DNA from: Ramlibacter alkalitolerans
GTDB taxonomy: Bacteria > Pseudomonadota > Gammaproteobacteria > Burkholderiales > Burkholderiaceae_C
DNA: 64,000 nt
Reading direction: 5' to 3'
Assembly: GCF_016722765.1 (NCBI RefSeq)
Contig: NZ_JAEQND010000002.1
Coordinates: 248,001-312,000 of the forward strand
Every line of letters starts with the position of its first letter. The first letter of the stretch is position 1. The notes beneath the pieces are model-generated. The model made no database searches. It was given only the letters and a program-made list of their open reading frames with translations, and was not told where the DNA came from. The translations under genes and the position numbers were made by a program. This document shows positions 26,151-34,495 of this stretch, one piece after another.

Positions 26151-27779
26151 ATGCAGAAACCTTTCGCCATCACCCTCGACCCCGGCTCCTCGCTGGCCAA
26201 CCGCACCGGCTCCTGGCGCACCTCGCGCCCGGTCTACATCAACCGCCTGCCGCCCTGCAACGCGCAGTGCCCGGCCGGCGAGGACATCCAGGGCTGGCTG
26301 TACCACGCGGAAAGCGGCGAGTACGAGACGGCCTGGCGCCACCTGACGCGCGACAACCCCTTCCCCGCCACCATGGGGCGCGTGTGCTACCACACGTGCG
26401 AAGGCGCCTGCAACCGCGGCAAGCTCGATGACTCGGTGGGCATCAACTCGGTGGAGCGCTTCCTCGGCGACGAGGCGATCAAGCGCGGCTGGACCTTCGA
26501 GGCGCCGGCCGTCGAGAGCGGCAAGCACATCCTGATCGTCGGCGCCGGCCCCTCGGGCATGTCCGCCGCGTACCACCTGCGCCGCCTGGGCCACCGCGTG
26601 ACCGTCAAGGAAGCGGGCCCGGTGCTGGGCGGCATGATGCGCTTCGGCATCCCGAAGTACCGCCTGCCGCGCGACGTGCTCGAAGCCGAGATGCAGCGCA
26701 TCGTCGACCTGGGCGTGAAGGTGGAACTGAACACGCGCGTGGACCGCATCGACGAGACGATGAAGGCCGGTGGCTTCGACGCCGCCTTCCTGGCCGTCGG
26801 GGCTCATATTGCCAAGCGCACCTTCATTCCGGCGAAAGATTCATCGCGGATCCTCGATGCGGTGCAGGTGCTGCGTTCGATGGACGTGGGCGACCAGCCG
26901 CTGCTCGGTCGCCGCGTCGCCGTCTACGGCGGCGGCAACACCGCCATCGACGTCGCCCGCACGGCCAAGCGCCTGGGCGCCACCGAGGCCGTGATCGTCT
27001 ACCGCCGCACGCGCGACAAGATGCCGGCGCACGACTTCGAGGTGGAAGAGGCGCTGGAAGAGGGCGTGATGGTCAAGTGGCTGTCGACGATCAAGCAGGC
27101 CGATGCCGGCGCGCTGACGATCGAGAAGATGCGCCTGGACGAGAAGGGCATGCCGCAGCCCACCGGCGAATACGAGACGCTGCAGGCCGACTCGCTGATC
27201 CTGGCGCTGGGCCAGGACGTGGACCTGTCGCTGCTGGATGGCGTGGCGGGCCTGGAACTCAAGGACGGCGTGGTGCAGGTGGACCCGCAGACCATGATGA
27301 CCGGCCACCCGGGCCTGTTCGCGGGCGGCGACATGGTCCCGGCGGACCGCAACGTCACGGTGGCGGTGGGCCACGGCAAGAAGGCCGCGCGCCACATCGA
27401 CGCCTGGCTGCGCGACACGAAGCTGGAGCCGACGGTGAAGCCGCCGCTGGCCACCTTCGAGAACCTGAACCCCTGGTACTACAGCGACGCCTCCAAGACC
27501 CTGCGTCCGCAGCTGGATGCGGCGCGCCGCACCAGCAGCTTCGACGAGGTGCAGGGCGGCCTGACGGAAGCCAACGCGCTGTTCGAGGCGCGCCGCTGCC
27601 TGTCGTGCGGCAACTGCTTCGAGTGCGACAACTGCTACGGCGTGTGCCCCGACAACGCCGTGATCAAGCTGGGCCCGGGCAAGCGCTTCGAGTTCAACTA
27701 CGACTACTGCAAGGGCTGCGGCGTCTGCGTCTCCGAGTGCCCCTGCGGCGCGATCGAGATGCGGCCGGAAGAGGTGTAG
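26151..27779 (+). CDS. FAD/NAD(P) oxidoreductase fused to a ferredoxin (delta-like) domain
   Basis: The 542-residue protein has three parts. Residues 1-115 hold the GltD-type N-terminal cluster domain (PPCNAQCPAGEDI, CYHTCEGACNRG). Residues 120-435 form a two-dinucleotide-fold flavoprotein (VGAGPSGMSAAYHLRRLG for FAD, YGGGNTAIDVARTAKRLG for NAD(P)). Residues 470-542 carry a 2x[4Fe-4S] ferredoxin (CLSCGNCFECDNCYGVCP, then CKGCGVCVSECPCG). It probably passes electrons from the oxidoreductase core directly to NAD(P), replacing both a separate delta subunit and a ferredoxin:NADP reductase. Similar partners are known in betaproteobacterial 2-oxoglutarate:ferredoxin systems. Confidence 0.9.
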   Translation: MQKPFAITLDPGSSLANRTGSWRTSRPVYINRLPPCNAQCPAGEDIQGWLYHAESGEYETAWRHLTRDNPFPATMGRVCYHTCEGACNRGKLDDSVGINSVERFLGDEAIKRGWTFEAPAVESGKHILIVGAGPSGMSAAYHLRRLGHRVTVKEAGPVLGGMMRFGIPKYRLPRDVLEAEMQRIVDLGVKVELNTRVDRIDETMKAGGFDAAFLAVGAHIAKRTFIPAKDSSRILDAVQVLRSMDVGDQPLLGRRVAVYGGGNTAIDVARTAKRLGATEAVIVYRRTRDKMPAHDFEVEEALEEGVMVKWLSTIKQADAGALTIEKMRLDEKGMPQPTGEYETLQADSLILALGQDVDLSLLDGVAGLELKDGVVQVDPQTMMTGHPGLFAGGDMVPADRNVTVAVGHGKKAARHIDAWLRDTKLEPTVKPPLATFENLNPWYYSDASKTLRPQLDAARRTSSFDEVQGGLTEANALFEARRCLSCGNCFECDNCYGVCPDNAVIKLGPGKRFEFNYDYCKGCGVCVSECPCGAIEMRPEEV

Positions 27780-27810
27780 CGGCCCGGATCAGGGATTACA
27801 ACCGAACAGC

Positions 27811-27908
27811 CGAACGCAGAGGGCGCAAAGGTTTCGCAGAGGACGCAGAAGAATACCCTGAAGGATTCTTCTGCGTCCTCTGCGTAGTCTCTGCGCCCTC
27901 TGCGTTCG
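27811..27908. repeat. Long hairpin of the CGCAGAGG type, copy A
   Basis: Two 44-base arms (27811-27854 and 27865-27908) are inverted copies with 40 of 44 positions identical and a 10-base spacer. Each arm is itself built of about four units close to ACGCAGAGG. The outer flank carries GAACAGCCGAACGCAG, whose complement recurs at copy B (35888-35984). It lies between the oxidoreductase operon and trmJ. Confidence 0.88.
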
Positions 27909-27957
27909 CATTCCGGTTTTTGCTCGGCCCGCAAGTGCACAGCGGACAATCGGGCGC

Positions 27958-28680
27958 ATGTCCACCCGCTTCGTCCTGATCCAGCCCAGTCATGCCGGCA
28001 ACGTCGGCGCTGCCGCCCGCGCCTTGAAGGTGATGGGCTTCGACGACCTGGTGCTGGTGCAGCCGCGCTGGGACGACGTGCTCACGCGCGCGGAAACGAT
28101 CGAGCGGGCCAGCGGCGCGGTCGACGTGCTGCAGAAGGCCCGCGCGGTCGACTCGCTCGACGACGCCCTGCAAGGCATGACGCACGTCTGCGCCACCGTC
28201 ATGACGGCGCGCGACTTCGGGCCGCCGACCACCACGCCGCGCGAACACCTGGCCACCGTGGCCGACCGCGCCGAGCGCGTCGCCTTCCTGTTCGGGTCCG
28301 AGCGCTACGGCATGCGCAACGAGGACGTCTACCGCTGCCACGCGGCGCTGCGCATCCCGGTCTCGCCTGCCTACGGCTCGCTCAACCTCGCTTCGGCCAT
28401 CCAGGTGGTCGCGTACGAATGGCGGCTCGCGCTCGGCGGCTTCGAGGTGCCGCCGCCGGTCGCCCCGGCGGCGGCCGATGCGGCCGCCGTGGCGGGCATG
28501 CTGCGCCACTGGGAGCAGGCCCTGGTGGAGGTCGGCTTCCTCGATCCGGCCGCGCCCAGGAAGCTGATGCCGCGCCTGCAGCAGCTGTTCAACCGGGCGC
28601 AGCCGACGCCGGAGGAGATCCACATCCTGCGCGGCATTGCCAAGTCCATGTCGGACATGGCGAAAAGGGCAAAAGCTTAG
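27958..28680 (+). CDS. trmJ: tRNA (cytidine/uridine-2'-O-)-methyltransferase TrmJ
   Basis: The 240-residue SPOUT-class enzyme methylates the ribose at position 32 of certain tRNAs using S-adenosylmethionine. The trefoil-knot motifs are visible: N-terminal [15 protein letters not shown], the [17 protein letters not shown] segment and [19 protein letters not shown]. The C-terminal part is helical and used for dimer and tRNA contacts. It sits 26 bases upstream of cysE, a pairing I recall from other Burkholderiales. There is no strong ribosome binding site. Confidence 0.92.
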   Translation: MSTRFVLIQPSHAGNVGAAARALKVMGFDDLVLVQPRWDDVLTRAETIERASGAVDVLQKARAVDSLDDALQGMTHVCATVMTARDFGPPTTTPREHLATVADRAERVAFLFGSERYGMRNEDVYRCHAALRIPVSPAYGSLNLASAIQVVAYEWRLALGGFEVPPPVAPAAADAAAVAGMLRHWEQALVEVGFLDPAAPRKLMPRLQQLFNRAQPTPEEIHILRGIAKSMSDMAKRAKA

Positions 28681-28706
28681 ACTGGTGCTATAAGTCCGCG
28701 AAGACC

Positions 28707-29480
28707 ATGTTCAGCCGCCTGCGTTCCGATATCCAGTGCATCCTCGACCGCGACCCTGCCGCGCGCAGCAAGTGGGAGGTGCTCACGTGTTATCCGGGCC
28801 TGCATGCGATCCTGCTGCACCGCCTGTCGCACGGGCTGTGGCTGCGCGACCTGCGCTGGCTGGCCCGCTGGATCTCGCAGTTCTCGCGCTGGCTCACCGG
28901 CATCGAGATCCACCCCGGCGCGACCATCGGCCAGAACGTCTTCATCGACCACGGGATGGGCATCGTGATCGGAGAGACGGCCGAAGTGGGTGACGGCTGC
29001 ACGATCTACCAGGGCGTGACGCTGGGCGGCACCTCGCTCACCAAGGGCGCCAAGCGGCACCCCACGCTCGGCCGCAACGTGGTCGTGGGCGCGGGCGCCA
29101 AGGTGCTGGGCGGCTTCACGGTCGGCGACGACGCCGCGATCGGCTCCAACGCGGTCGTCACCAAGCCGGTGCCGGAGGGCGCCACCGCCGTGGGCATCCC
29201 GGCCCGCATCATCCAGGCCGAAGACATGTCGCGGCGCGAAGAGGCGGCGGCGAAGATGGGCTTCTCGGCCTACGGCGTGACGAATTCGGACGACCCGCTG
29301 TCGCAGGCGATGCGCGGCCTGATCGACAACGCTTCCTCGCACGAGCACCAGATCGCGCTGCTGTGGCAGGCGATCGAGCAGCTCTCCAGCCAGCGCCGCG
29401 GCGAAGAGTGCGTGCCGGCCGACGCGCAGACCAAGGAAAGCTTCGAGGCGGAGAAGCTGACGCAGCTGGTGGGCAAGTAG
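28707..29480 (+). CDS. cysE: Serine O-acetyltransferase
   Basis: The 257-residue enzyme makes O-acetylserine for cysteine synthesis in the cytosol. The left-handed beta-helix hexapeptide repeats run from about residue 65 to 175, with the active-site segment [19 protein letters not shown] and the loop [16 protein letters not shown]. It is the shorter form lacking the long N-terminal helical domain of the E. coli enzyme, and it has a C-terminal extension after about 180. A TATAAG at 28689-28694 is too close to the start to be called with confidence as a promoter. Confidence 0.95.
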   Translation: MFSRLRSDIQCILDRDPAARSKWEVLTCYPGLHAILLHRLSHGLWLRDLRWLARWISQFSRWLTGIEIHPGATIGQNVFIDHGMGIVIGETAEVGDGCTIYQGVTLGGTSLTKGAKRHPTLGRNVVVGAGAKVLGGFTVGDDAAIGSNAVVTKPVPEGATAVGIPARIIQAEDMSRREEAAAKMGFSAYGVTNSDDPLSQAMRGLIDNASSHEHQIALLWQAIEQLSSQRRGEECVPADAQTKESFEAEKLTQLVGK

Positions 29481-29502
29481 GCTTGGTGCGCGCCCGGGCG
29501 CC

Positions 29503-31551
29503 CTACGGCCCGGGCACCGAGCGCGCGTCGATCACATCGATGCGGAAACGCCCGGAGGCGCGCGCGAGGCGCACCATCTCCGCGGTGCCGCCATGGGAAA
29601 GGTCGGACTCATTGCCGTCCCAGAAGGCCAGCAGCGTGAGCCGGTCGGCGCCCCAGGCCTGTGCCAGTTCCACCATCCACCGGTTGCCGCGCGCCCACGG
29701 GTCTGTTCCTGCCGCCTGCAGCCAGTCCGGCAGCCGCGCCTGGTCGTGCAGCACGAGCCTGCGGTCCTGCGCCGCCTCGACGACGTCCTGGAATCGGTTC
29801 AACCAGCTGGCGTAGGGACCGAAGACCTCGCGGGCGACGACCGGTGCCGGCATGGGCAGGCAGAGGACGGAGGGGACGCCGAGCGCGCGGCACGCTTCGA
29901 TGGCCAGGATGTCCGCGCCCGGGGCGGCCGAGGCGAGCACGGTCAGGCCGTTGCCGTCCGCCGCCAGTTCGCGCAGGCGCTTTTCCAGCAGCGCCCGCAC
30001 CGCAGCTTCGGCCGCGGCCGGGAACCTCGGCGGCGCGGTGCCCGGCAGGTCCACGGTATGCCCGGAGAAGACGACGAGGTGCGTCCGCTGCGCCGTGCCG
30101 GCCTGCGGTGCGGAGGAACCGGGGCCGCCGCCGGCCTGCGCGCCCAGGGTTTCGAGGATCGCCTTCGCCGCGGGAGAACGGAAGTCCAGGTCGGCGAAGA
30201 GCTGCAGCTGGCGGCGCGCGGAGTCCCGCGCGAAAGTCGGCGCACCGCGCAAGGCCTCCGCGTAGCCGGCGCACAGGCTGGCGATGTCCCCGGCCGAAGG
30301 CTCGGGCGGGCTTTCCAGGAAATCGAGGTCCGCCAGGGTGATGCGCGCCCACACGCCTTCCGGGTCGGCTTCGCCCCGATCCTCGACGGCCTCGCAGGCC
30401 AGGCGCACGATCGGGTGCAGGACGGCGAGCTCGCGCACGAGGTCCTCCTGGAAGCGTGCCGCTTCGATCGTCGTGCGGAACAGGTTGCGCCAGCGCGCCT
30501 GGCCGGAGAGGTCCTGCAGCAAAGCGCCCATCTGCAGCGTGGTGATGCCGGCGTAGAACTTGTTCAGGCTGGCACGGAAGGCGCTGCGATAGACCTCGTA
30601 GGCCTGGAGCAGGTAGCGGTTCAGCGCCGCCGCGCGGCGTTCGGCGACGGTGGCCATGGGCTCCAGCTCGGTGCGCCAGAGGGTCTTGAGGTTGCGGGCC
30701 TGCAGCGCGAGCGCTTCGGAGCGGTGCTTCGCGTCCAGCGCATCGACGGCGAGCACCGTGCGGATCGCCTCGTTGGAGCGTTCCAGGAACACGCGATCGG
30801 CGGTCCTGCCGTGCCAGCGCTCGTAAAGGGTGGCGAGTTCGAGGTTGGCATCGAGGTCCTGGGGCTTGCGCTCACGCACCGCTTCCCAGGTCTGCATGGC
30901 GCCTTCCAGGTCGTTGATCCTGGACTGCGCGGCGCCGATCACGCCCAGCCCCTCGGCGCCGAAGCGCAGCCCGCGGACCTCCTGCGACAGCAGGCGCAGC
31001 CAGCCCCTGCTCTGCGCCGACTCCGCCCGTGCGACTTCGGCCGCGAAGTCGGCCGGCACGACGGCAACCTGTGAGCGGTCGGCTTCGTCCAGGTGCGTGA
31101 GCACCTGGAAGATCGGGCTGTCCGTTTCACGCGCCGAATGGAGCCCGCCGTTGATCCTCTTGACCAGGTCGGCGACGCTCGCCCCGGGATCAGCAGGGTC
31201 GTACGCGAGGTAGCGATCGCCGCCGATGTCGAAGGGCGTCGCGTCGGCCGAACCGCGCGCCTTGATCAGCACCGTGTGCTTCTTGCGCAGCGCATGGCGC
31301 ACCCCGAGCTCGTAGAAGACGTTGGCGTTGTGCACCGTGATGTCGCAGACGACGACGTGAGCCTCGACGATCAGCGCGAACATGTCGGCGTGGATGCTGC
31401 CCGGCTCGTCGATCTCCGCGGTCGTTCCTCCGGTCAGCTCGCAGGCCGCCAGCGCGGGCTGGATCAGGTCGCGTTCCACCGCGTCCAGGTCGAAGCGGTG
31501 GTCCTCGGAATCCTTCTTGGTGCCGAACCCCCGGATGATGAAAGCGCGCAT
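29503..31551 (-). CDS. TIR/DRHyd-like + TPR-S + SLOG-like multidomain protein, putative conflict-system sensor
   Basis: The 682-residue protein has three regions. Residues 1-120 form a small Rossmann-like domain (AFIIRGFG start, HADMFALIVEAHVVVCDIT, NANVFYELGVRHALRKK) resembling nucleoside deoxyribosyltransferase/DRHyd or TIR-like domains and the N-terminal region of eukaryotic ASK kinases. Residues about 190-470 are helical TPR-like repeats of the TPR-S (DUF4071-related) type. Residues 489-682 form a second Rossmann domain (VVFSGH, SAAPGADILAIEA at about 542-553, GVPSVLCLP) of SLOG appearance. No membrane segment. It lies 32 bases after the PGDYG-like gene. By family context it may sense or process a nucleotide signal; this is inference. 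Confidence 0.72.
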   Translation of the reverse strand: MRAFIIRGFGTKKDSEDHRFDLDAVERDLIQPALAACELTGGTTAEIDEPGSIHADMFALIVEAHVVVCDITVHNANVFYELGVRHALRKKHTVLIKARGSADATPFDIGGDRYLAYDPADPGASVADLVKRINGGLHSARETDSPIFQVLTHLDEADRSQVAVVPADFAAEVARAESAQSRGWLRLLSQEVRGLRFGAEGLGVIGAAQSRINDLEGAMQTWEAVRERKPQDLDANLELATLYERWHGRTADRVFLERSNEAIRTVLAVDALDAKHRSEALALQARNLKTLWRTELEPMATVAERRAAALNRYLLQAYEVYRSAFRASLNKFYAGITTLQMGALLQDLSGQARWRNLFRTTIEAARFQEDLVRELAVLHPIVRLACEAVEDRGEADPEGVWARITLADLDFLESPPEPSAGDIASLCAGYAEALRGAPTFARDSARRQLQLFADLDFRSPAAKAILETLGAQAGGGPGSSAPQAGTAQRTHLVVFSGHTVDLPGTAPPRFPAAAEAAVRALLEKRLRELAADGNGLTVLASAAPGADILAIEACRALGVPSVLCLPMPAPVVAREVFGPYASWLNRFQDVVEAAQDRRLVLHDQARLPDWLQAAGTDPWARGNRWMVELAQAWGADRLTLLAFWDGNESDLSHGGTAEMVRLARASGRFRIDVIDARSVPGP

Positions 31552-31583
31552 GGCTCCTCCTGCCTGCCGGCGCTGCCGGCGGC

Positions 31584-32006
31584 CTATTCGTCGGCTTCGT
31601 ACAGGCGCTCGAACTTGTCGGCGCCCATCGCGTAGGCGTCCGAGCCGTCCTCGTGGTTCGATACGATGTAGTCGCCTTGCGCGTGGTGGGTCGCGCCCTC
31701 CTTGGTGCCCACCACGCCTGCGCTGTCCGCCTGGTGCGCCCACACCGGCGTGGTCTTCACGTAGGTGCCGGGCCCGAGCTGCCGGTAGGTGGCGGCGAAC
31801 GACGCGGCGTCGACGGTGTACGTGTCACCGTCGTTGTTCACGATCCAGTCGCCGGCCTTGCAGTGCTGCACCGCGCCCCACTTGCGATAGCTGAAACCCT
31901 CGGTCTCCAGGTCCAGCCGCACCGCCACCACCGGGGTGTCGGGGCGACGGCGATAGCGCTTGCGCGGCGGCGCCGCGGCTTCACCGGCCTGCAAGGTCGA
32001 AGCCAT
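31584..32006 (-). CDS. PGDYG-like protein with two related halves
   Basis: The 140-residue protein contains two similar segments. The first has KWGAVQHCKAGDWIVNNDG followed by DTYTVDAASFAATY. The second has GVVGTKEGATHHAQGDYIV followed by DAYAMGADKFERLY. Each fits a pattern of Gly-Asp-(Trp/Tyr)-Ile-Val followed by Tyr and a Phe-x-x-x-Tyr end, like the PGDYG family. The N-terminal 25 residues are basic (KRYRRRP). Function unknown. Its start overlaps the end of the patatin gene by 26 bases, so expression is linked. It probably is an accessory or effector of the same cassette. Confidence 0.65.
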   Translation of the reverse strand: MASTLQAGEAAAPPRKRYRRRPDTPVVAVRLDLETEGFSYRKWGAVQHCKAGDWIVNNDGDTYTVDAASFAATYRQLGPGTYVKTTPVWAHQADSAGVVGTKEGATHHAQGDYIVSNHEDGSDAYAMGADKFERLYEADE

Positions 32007-33150
32007 GCGGGAAGTCCGCCTCGAGGTCGCAGCGATCCGCGGCCTTGCCGGCCAGCGCGTACAGCACCGGCATGTTCTCGGGTGCGTCCATCTCGCTCAA
32101 GGCGGCGATGGCCTTGTCGTTGGTGAGCGAGTCGTCGAGCTCCCGCACGGGCGCGGGCCGCAGGTCGAGGTCGTAGCGCAGGTAGGAGATGAGCGGCGCG
32201 CCTCCGAGCAGGTCGTGCCGCAGGTCGCCGAGCTCGCGGTCGACCGTGCGCGCCGTGGGGCTGGACGACAGCCACTGCAGCAGGGTCTGCTGCATGGCCG
32301 CGCAATCGTCCATCAGCGACACCAGGGCCTGCACGCCGCCTTGCGCGGCCAGGCTGGCGTGCGCCACCGCCGGATCCTTGGCGCCGGTCCCCACCGAGAC
32401 CAGCAGCAGCTTCTCGGGGCCGGTCGGCCAGCCGATGCGGTAGCCATCGAGCGTCGCGTACATCAACGCCTGCAGCGCGGGATTGTTGTAAGGGGAGACG
32501 CCGCCGTCCACGAAGCTGCCGGCCAGCGGCGCGGCCCCTCGTTCGTGCAGGATGGTGATCGGCTCCGGGTCGAAGTACACCGGGGCGGCGGTGGACGCGC
32601 GCACCACCTGCCAGAGCGGGAAATCGCAGTTGCCGACGCGCCGCTTGCCGTCGCCGCTGAAGTAGCGGCCGCGCGGGTTGTTGCTCATGGGCCAGGGGCT
32701 GCCGGTGTCGATGCGCTTGGTCATCACCATCAGCCCGGTCTGCAGCTCGGGCCCGCCCAGCAGGGTGTGTTCGCCGTAGACCTTCTTCAGCTCCACGCTC
32801 AGGCGCTGTGCATCGTACTTGGCGCGGAACAGGCCCTGGCGCAGCAGGCTGCGCTCGAACACCTCGCGGCCGAGCACGTTGTAGCGCTCGCGGATTTCGG
32901 CGACGGCCATGCCCTTGGCGAGGGCGGCGGCGATGATGGCGCCCGTGGACGTGCCGGCGATCAGGTCGAAGTAGTGACAGAGGCGGAAATCCGGCGAGCC
33001 GCCGTGGCGCGCGCGCAGGATGCTTTCCATGCGCTCCAGGAACGCGATGCTGACGATGCCGCGCAGGCCGCCGCCGTCGAGCGCGAGGATGCGCTTGGGT
33101 GCCCCGTCGGCTTGCAGGTGTTCGTCGCGGGTACGAATCGCATAGGCCAT
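31981..33150 (-). CDS. Patatin-like phospholipase, putative effector
   Basis: The 389-residue protein is a full patatin-fold lipase. The oxyanion motif is DGGGLRG (residues 25-31), the nucleophile Ser68 lies in GTSTG and the catalytic Asp215 in VDGG. It is of the CapV-like size and layout. Such enzymes degrade membrane phospholipids and act as effectors in CBASS and related immune systems. No cyclase gene is adjacent. Its close linkage to the PGDYG-like and TPR-S genes suggests that those proteins control it. Start chosen at ATG 33150; it lies 86 bases downstream of mog. Confidence 0.88.
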   Translation of the reverse strand: MAYAIRTRDEHLQADGAPKRILALDGGGLRGIVSIAFLERMESILRARHGGSPDFRLCHYFDLIAGTSTGAIIAAALAKGMAVAEIRERYNVLGREVFERSLLRQGLFRAKYDAQRLSVELKKVYGEHTLLGGPELQTGLMVMTKRIDTGSPWPMSNNPRGRYFSGDGKRRVGNCDFPLWQVVRASTAAPVYFDPEPITILHERGAAPLAGSFVDGGVSPYNNPALQALMYATLDGYRIGWPTGPEKLLLVSVGTGAKDPAVAHASLAAQGGVQALVSLMDDCAAMQQTLLQWLSSSPTARTVDRELGDLRHDLLGGAPLISYLRYDLDLRPAPVRELDDSLTNDKAIAALSEMDAPENMPVLYALAGKAADRCDLEADFPHGFDLAGR

Positions 33151-33236
33151 GGCTTGTTCCTCCTCGCGGGCTGCTGCGCCCGCGGGTCAATGTACGAGCC
33201 AGGCCGGGGGGTGTCCAGCGCCGGGGGCGCCGGCTC

Positions 33237-33821
33237 CTACTTCTGGCGTAGGGCGCTCTTCGGGCGGAAGGCCTTGCAGACGGCGTCGTCGGTCTCGAGG
33301 TAGGGGCCGCCGATCAGGTCCACGCAATAGGGCACCGCGGCGAAGATGCCCGGCACGAGCTGGCGGCCGTCCTCCTTCAGGCCTTCCAGCGTCTCCTGGA
33401 TGGACTTCGGCTGCCCCGGCAGGTTGATGATCAGGCTCTGGCCGCGGATCACCGCCACCTGCCGCGACAGGATGGCCGTCGCCACGAAGCGCAGCCCGAT
33501 CTGGCGCATCTGCTCGCCGAAGCCGGGCATTTCCTTGTCGGCCACCGCCAGCGTCGCTTCCGGCGTCACGTCGCGCGGCGCCGGGCCCGTCCCGCCGGTG
33601 GTGAGGACCAGCGAGCAGCCCGCGTCCACCAGTTCGACCAGCGTGGCGCTGATGCGCTCCTTCTCGTCGGGGATCAGCCGCTCCTGGAAGGTGATCGCGT
33701 TGCGCAGCGCGCGCGTGAGCCAGTCCTTCAGGGCCGGCAGGCCCTTGTCCTCGTAGACGCCGCTGGAGGCGCGGTCGCTGATCGAAACGATGCCGATCGT
33801 GACGGGGTCGTGGTCAGCCAT
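33237..33821 (-). CDS. mog: Molybdopterin adenylyltransferase
   Basis: The 194-residue protein shows the MoCF/MogA signatures: SISDRASSGVYEDKG near the N-terminus, TTGGTGPAPRDVTPEA around 75-90 and LIINLPGQPKSIQE. It adenylates molybdopterin before molybdenum insertion. The start overlaps the darP stop by eight bases, a coupling seen in related bacteria. The downstream cassette is not functionally related. Confidence 0.93.
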   Translation of the reverse strand: MADHDPVTIGIVSISDRASSGVYEDKGLPALKDWLTRALRNAITFQERLIPDEKERISATLVELVDAGCSLVLTTGGTGPAPRDVTPEATLAVADKEMPGFGEQMRQIGLRFVATAILSRQVAVIRGQSLIINLPGQPKSIQETLEGLKEDGRQLVPGIFAAVPYCVDLIGGPYLETDDAVCKAFRPKSALRQK

Positions 33822-34434
33822 GGTCTTCCTGTTCGAGTTGCTCGCGCACCATCTGGAAGATCTCGCGATAGGCACGGCCGCGGCGCGGCGCCTGGCCCTT
33901 CGAAACTTCGTCCTGCGTCGGCGCTGCGTCCTTGCGCGCCTGGCGGATCAGGGCACGCAACTGCTGCACGTCGGCGCCGGGGTGCACCTGCAGCCAGTTC
34001 TGCAGCGCGTCGTCACTGGCGATCAGGTCGTCGCGCCACTTCTCCGCGGCGTGCAGCGCCAGGGTCTGCTGCGCGGAGCCGCCACGCTGTTCCTCCAGCG
34101 CGTCGCGTGCCGCCTGCAGCACTTCGGGGTCGAGGTTTCGCATCAACTTGCCGACGTACTGAAGCTGGCGCCGCCGCCCTTCGAAGTTGCTGATGCGCTT
34201 GAGGTCTTCCAGCGCGGTGGCCAGGCTTTCGGGCAGTTCGAGCCGCTCGTACAGGTCGGCGCGCAGCGTGAGCAGCGCTTCGCCGAGCTTCTGCAGCTCG
34301 GTGCTTTCCTTCTTCAGCTCGGTCTTGCTCGGCTCGCCACCGGTCTGCTCGGAGCGCAGTTCGAGGTCGAGTTCGCTGCCTTCGGCCACGAAGTGACCTT
34401 TGACGTAATAGCCTTTTTTCGGTTTGCGGGACAT
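33814..34434 (-). CDS. darP: Ribosome-associated protein DarP (YjgA, DUF615)
   Basis: The 206-residue protein begins MSRKPKKGYYVKGHFVAEGS and has the long helical DUF615 pattern (KKESTELQKLGEALLTL, RRRQLQYVGKLMR) ending in FQMVREQLEQE. In E. coli the homologue binds 50S precursors and promotes late assembly of the peptidyl-transferase centre. It is divergent from pmbA with 61 bases between starts, the usual arrangement. Confidence 0.93.
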   Translation of the reverse strand: MSRKPKKGYYVKGHFVAEGSELDLELRSEQTGGEPSKTELKKESTELQKLGEALLTLRADLYERLELPESLATALEDLKRISNFEGRRRQLQYVGKLMRNLDPEVLQAARDALEEQRGGSAQQTLALHAAEKWRDDLIASDDALQNWLQVHPGADVQQLRALIRQARKDAAPTQDEVSKGQAPRRGRAYREIFQMVREQLEQEDHG

Positions 34435-34495
34435 GCGACGGAAGTAGGAAACGCGGCAGTCGGTGCCCGACAAGCGCCAAGTATCATAGCCCGCC

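Noticed and set aside
28689-28694. TATAAG as the cysE promoter
   Set aside because: It lies only 13 bases before the start codon and has no good -35, so it is probably chance; cysE is likely cotranscribed with trmJ.
29503-33150. Classical CBASS operon
   Set aside because: There is a patatin effector but no CD-NTase cyclase, Cap2 or Cap3 gene in the neighbourhood.
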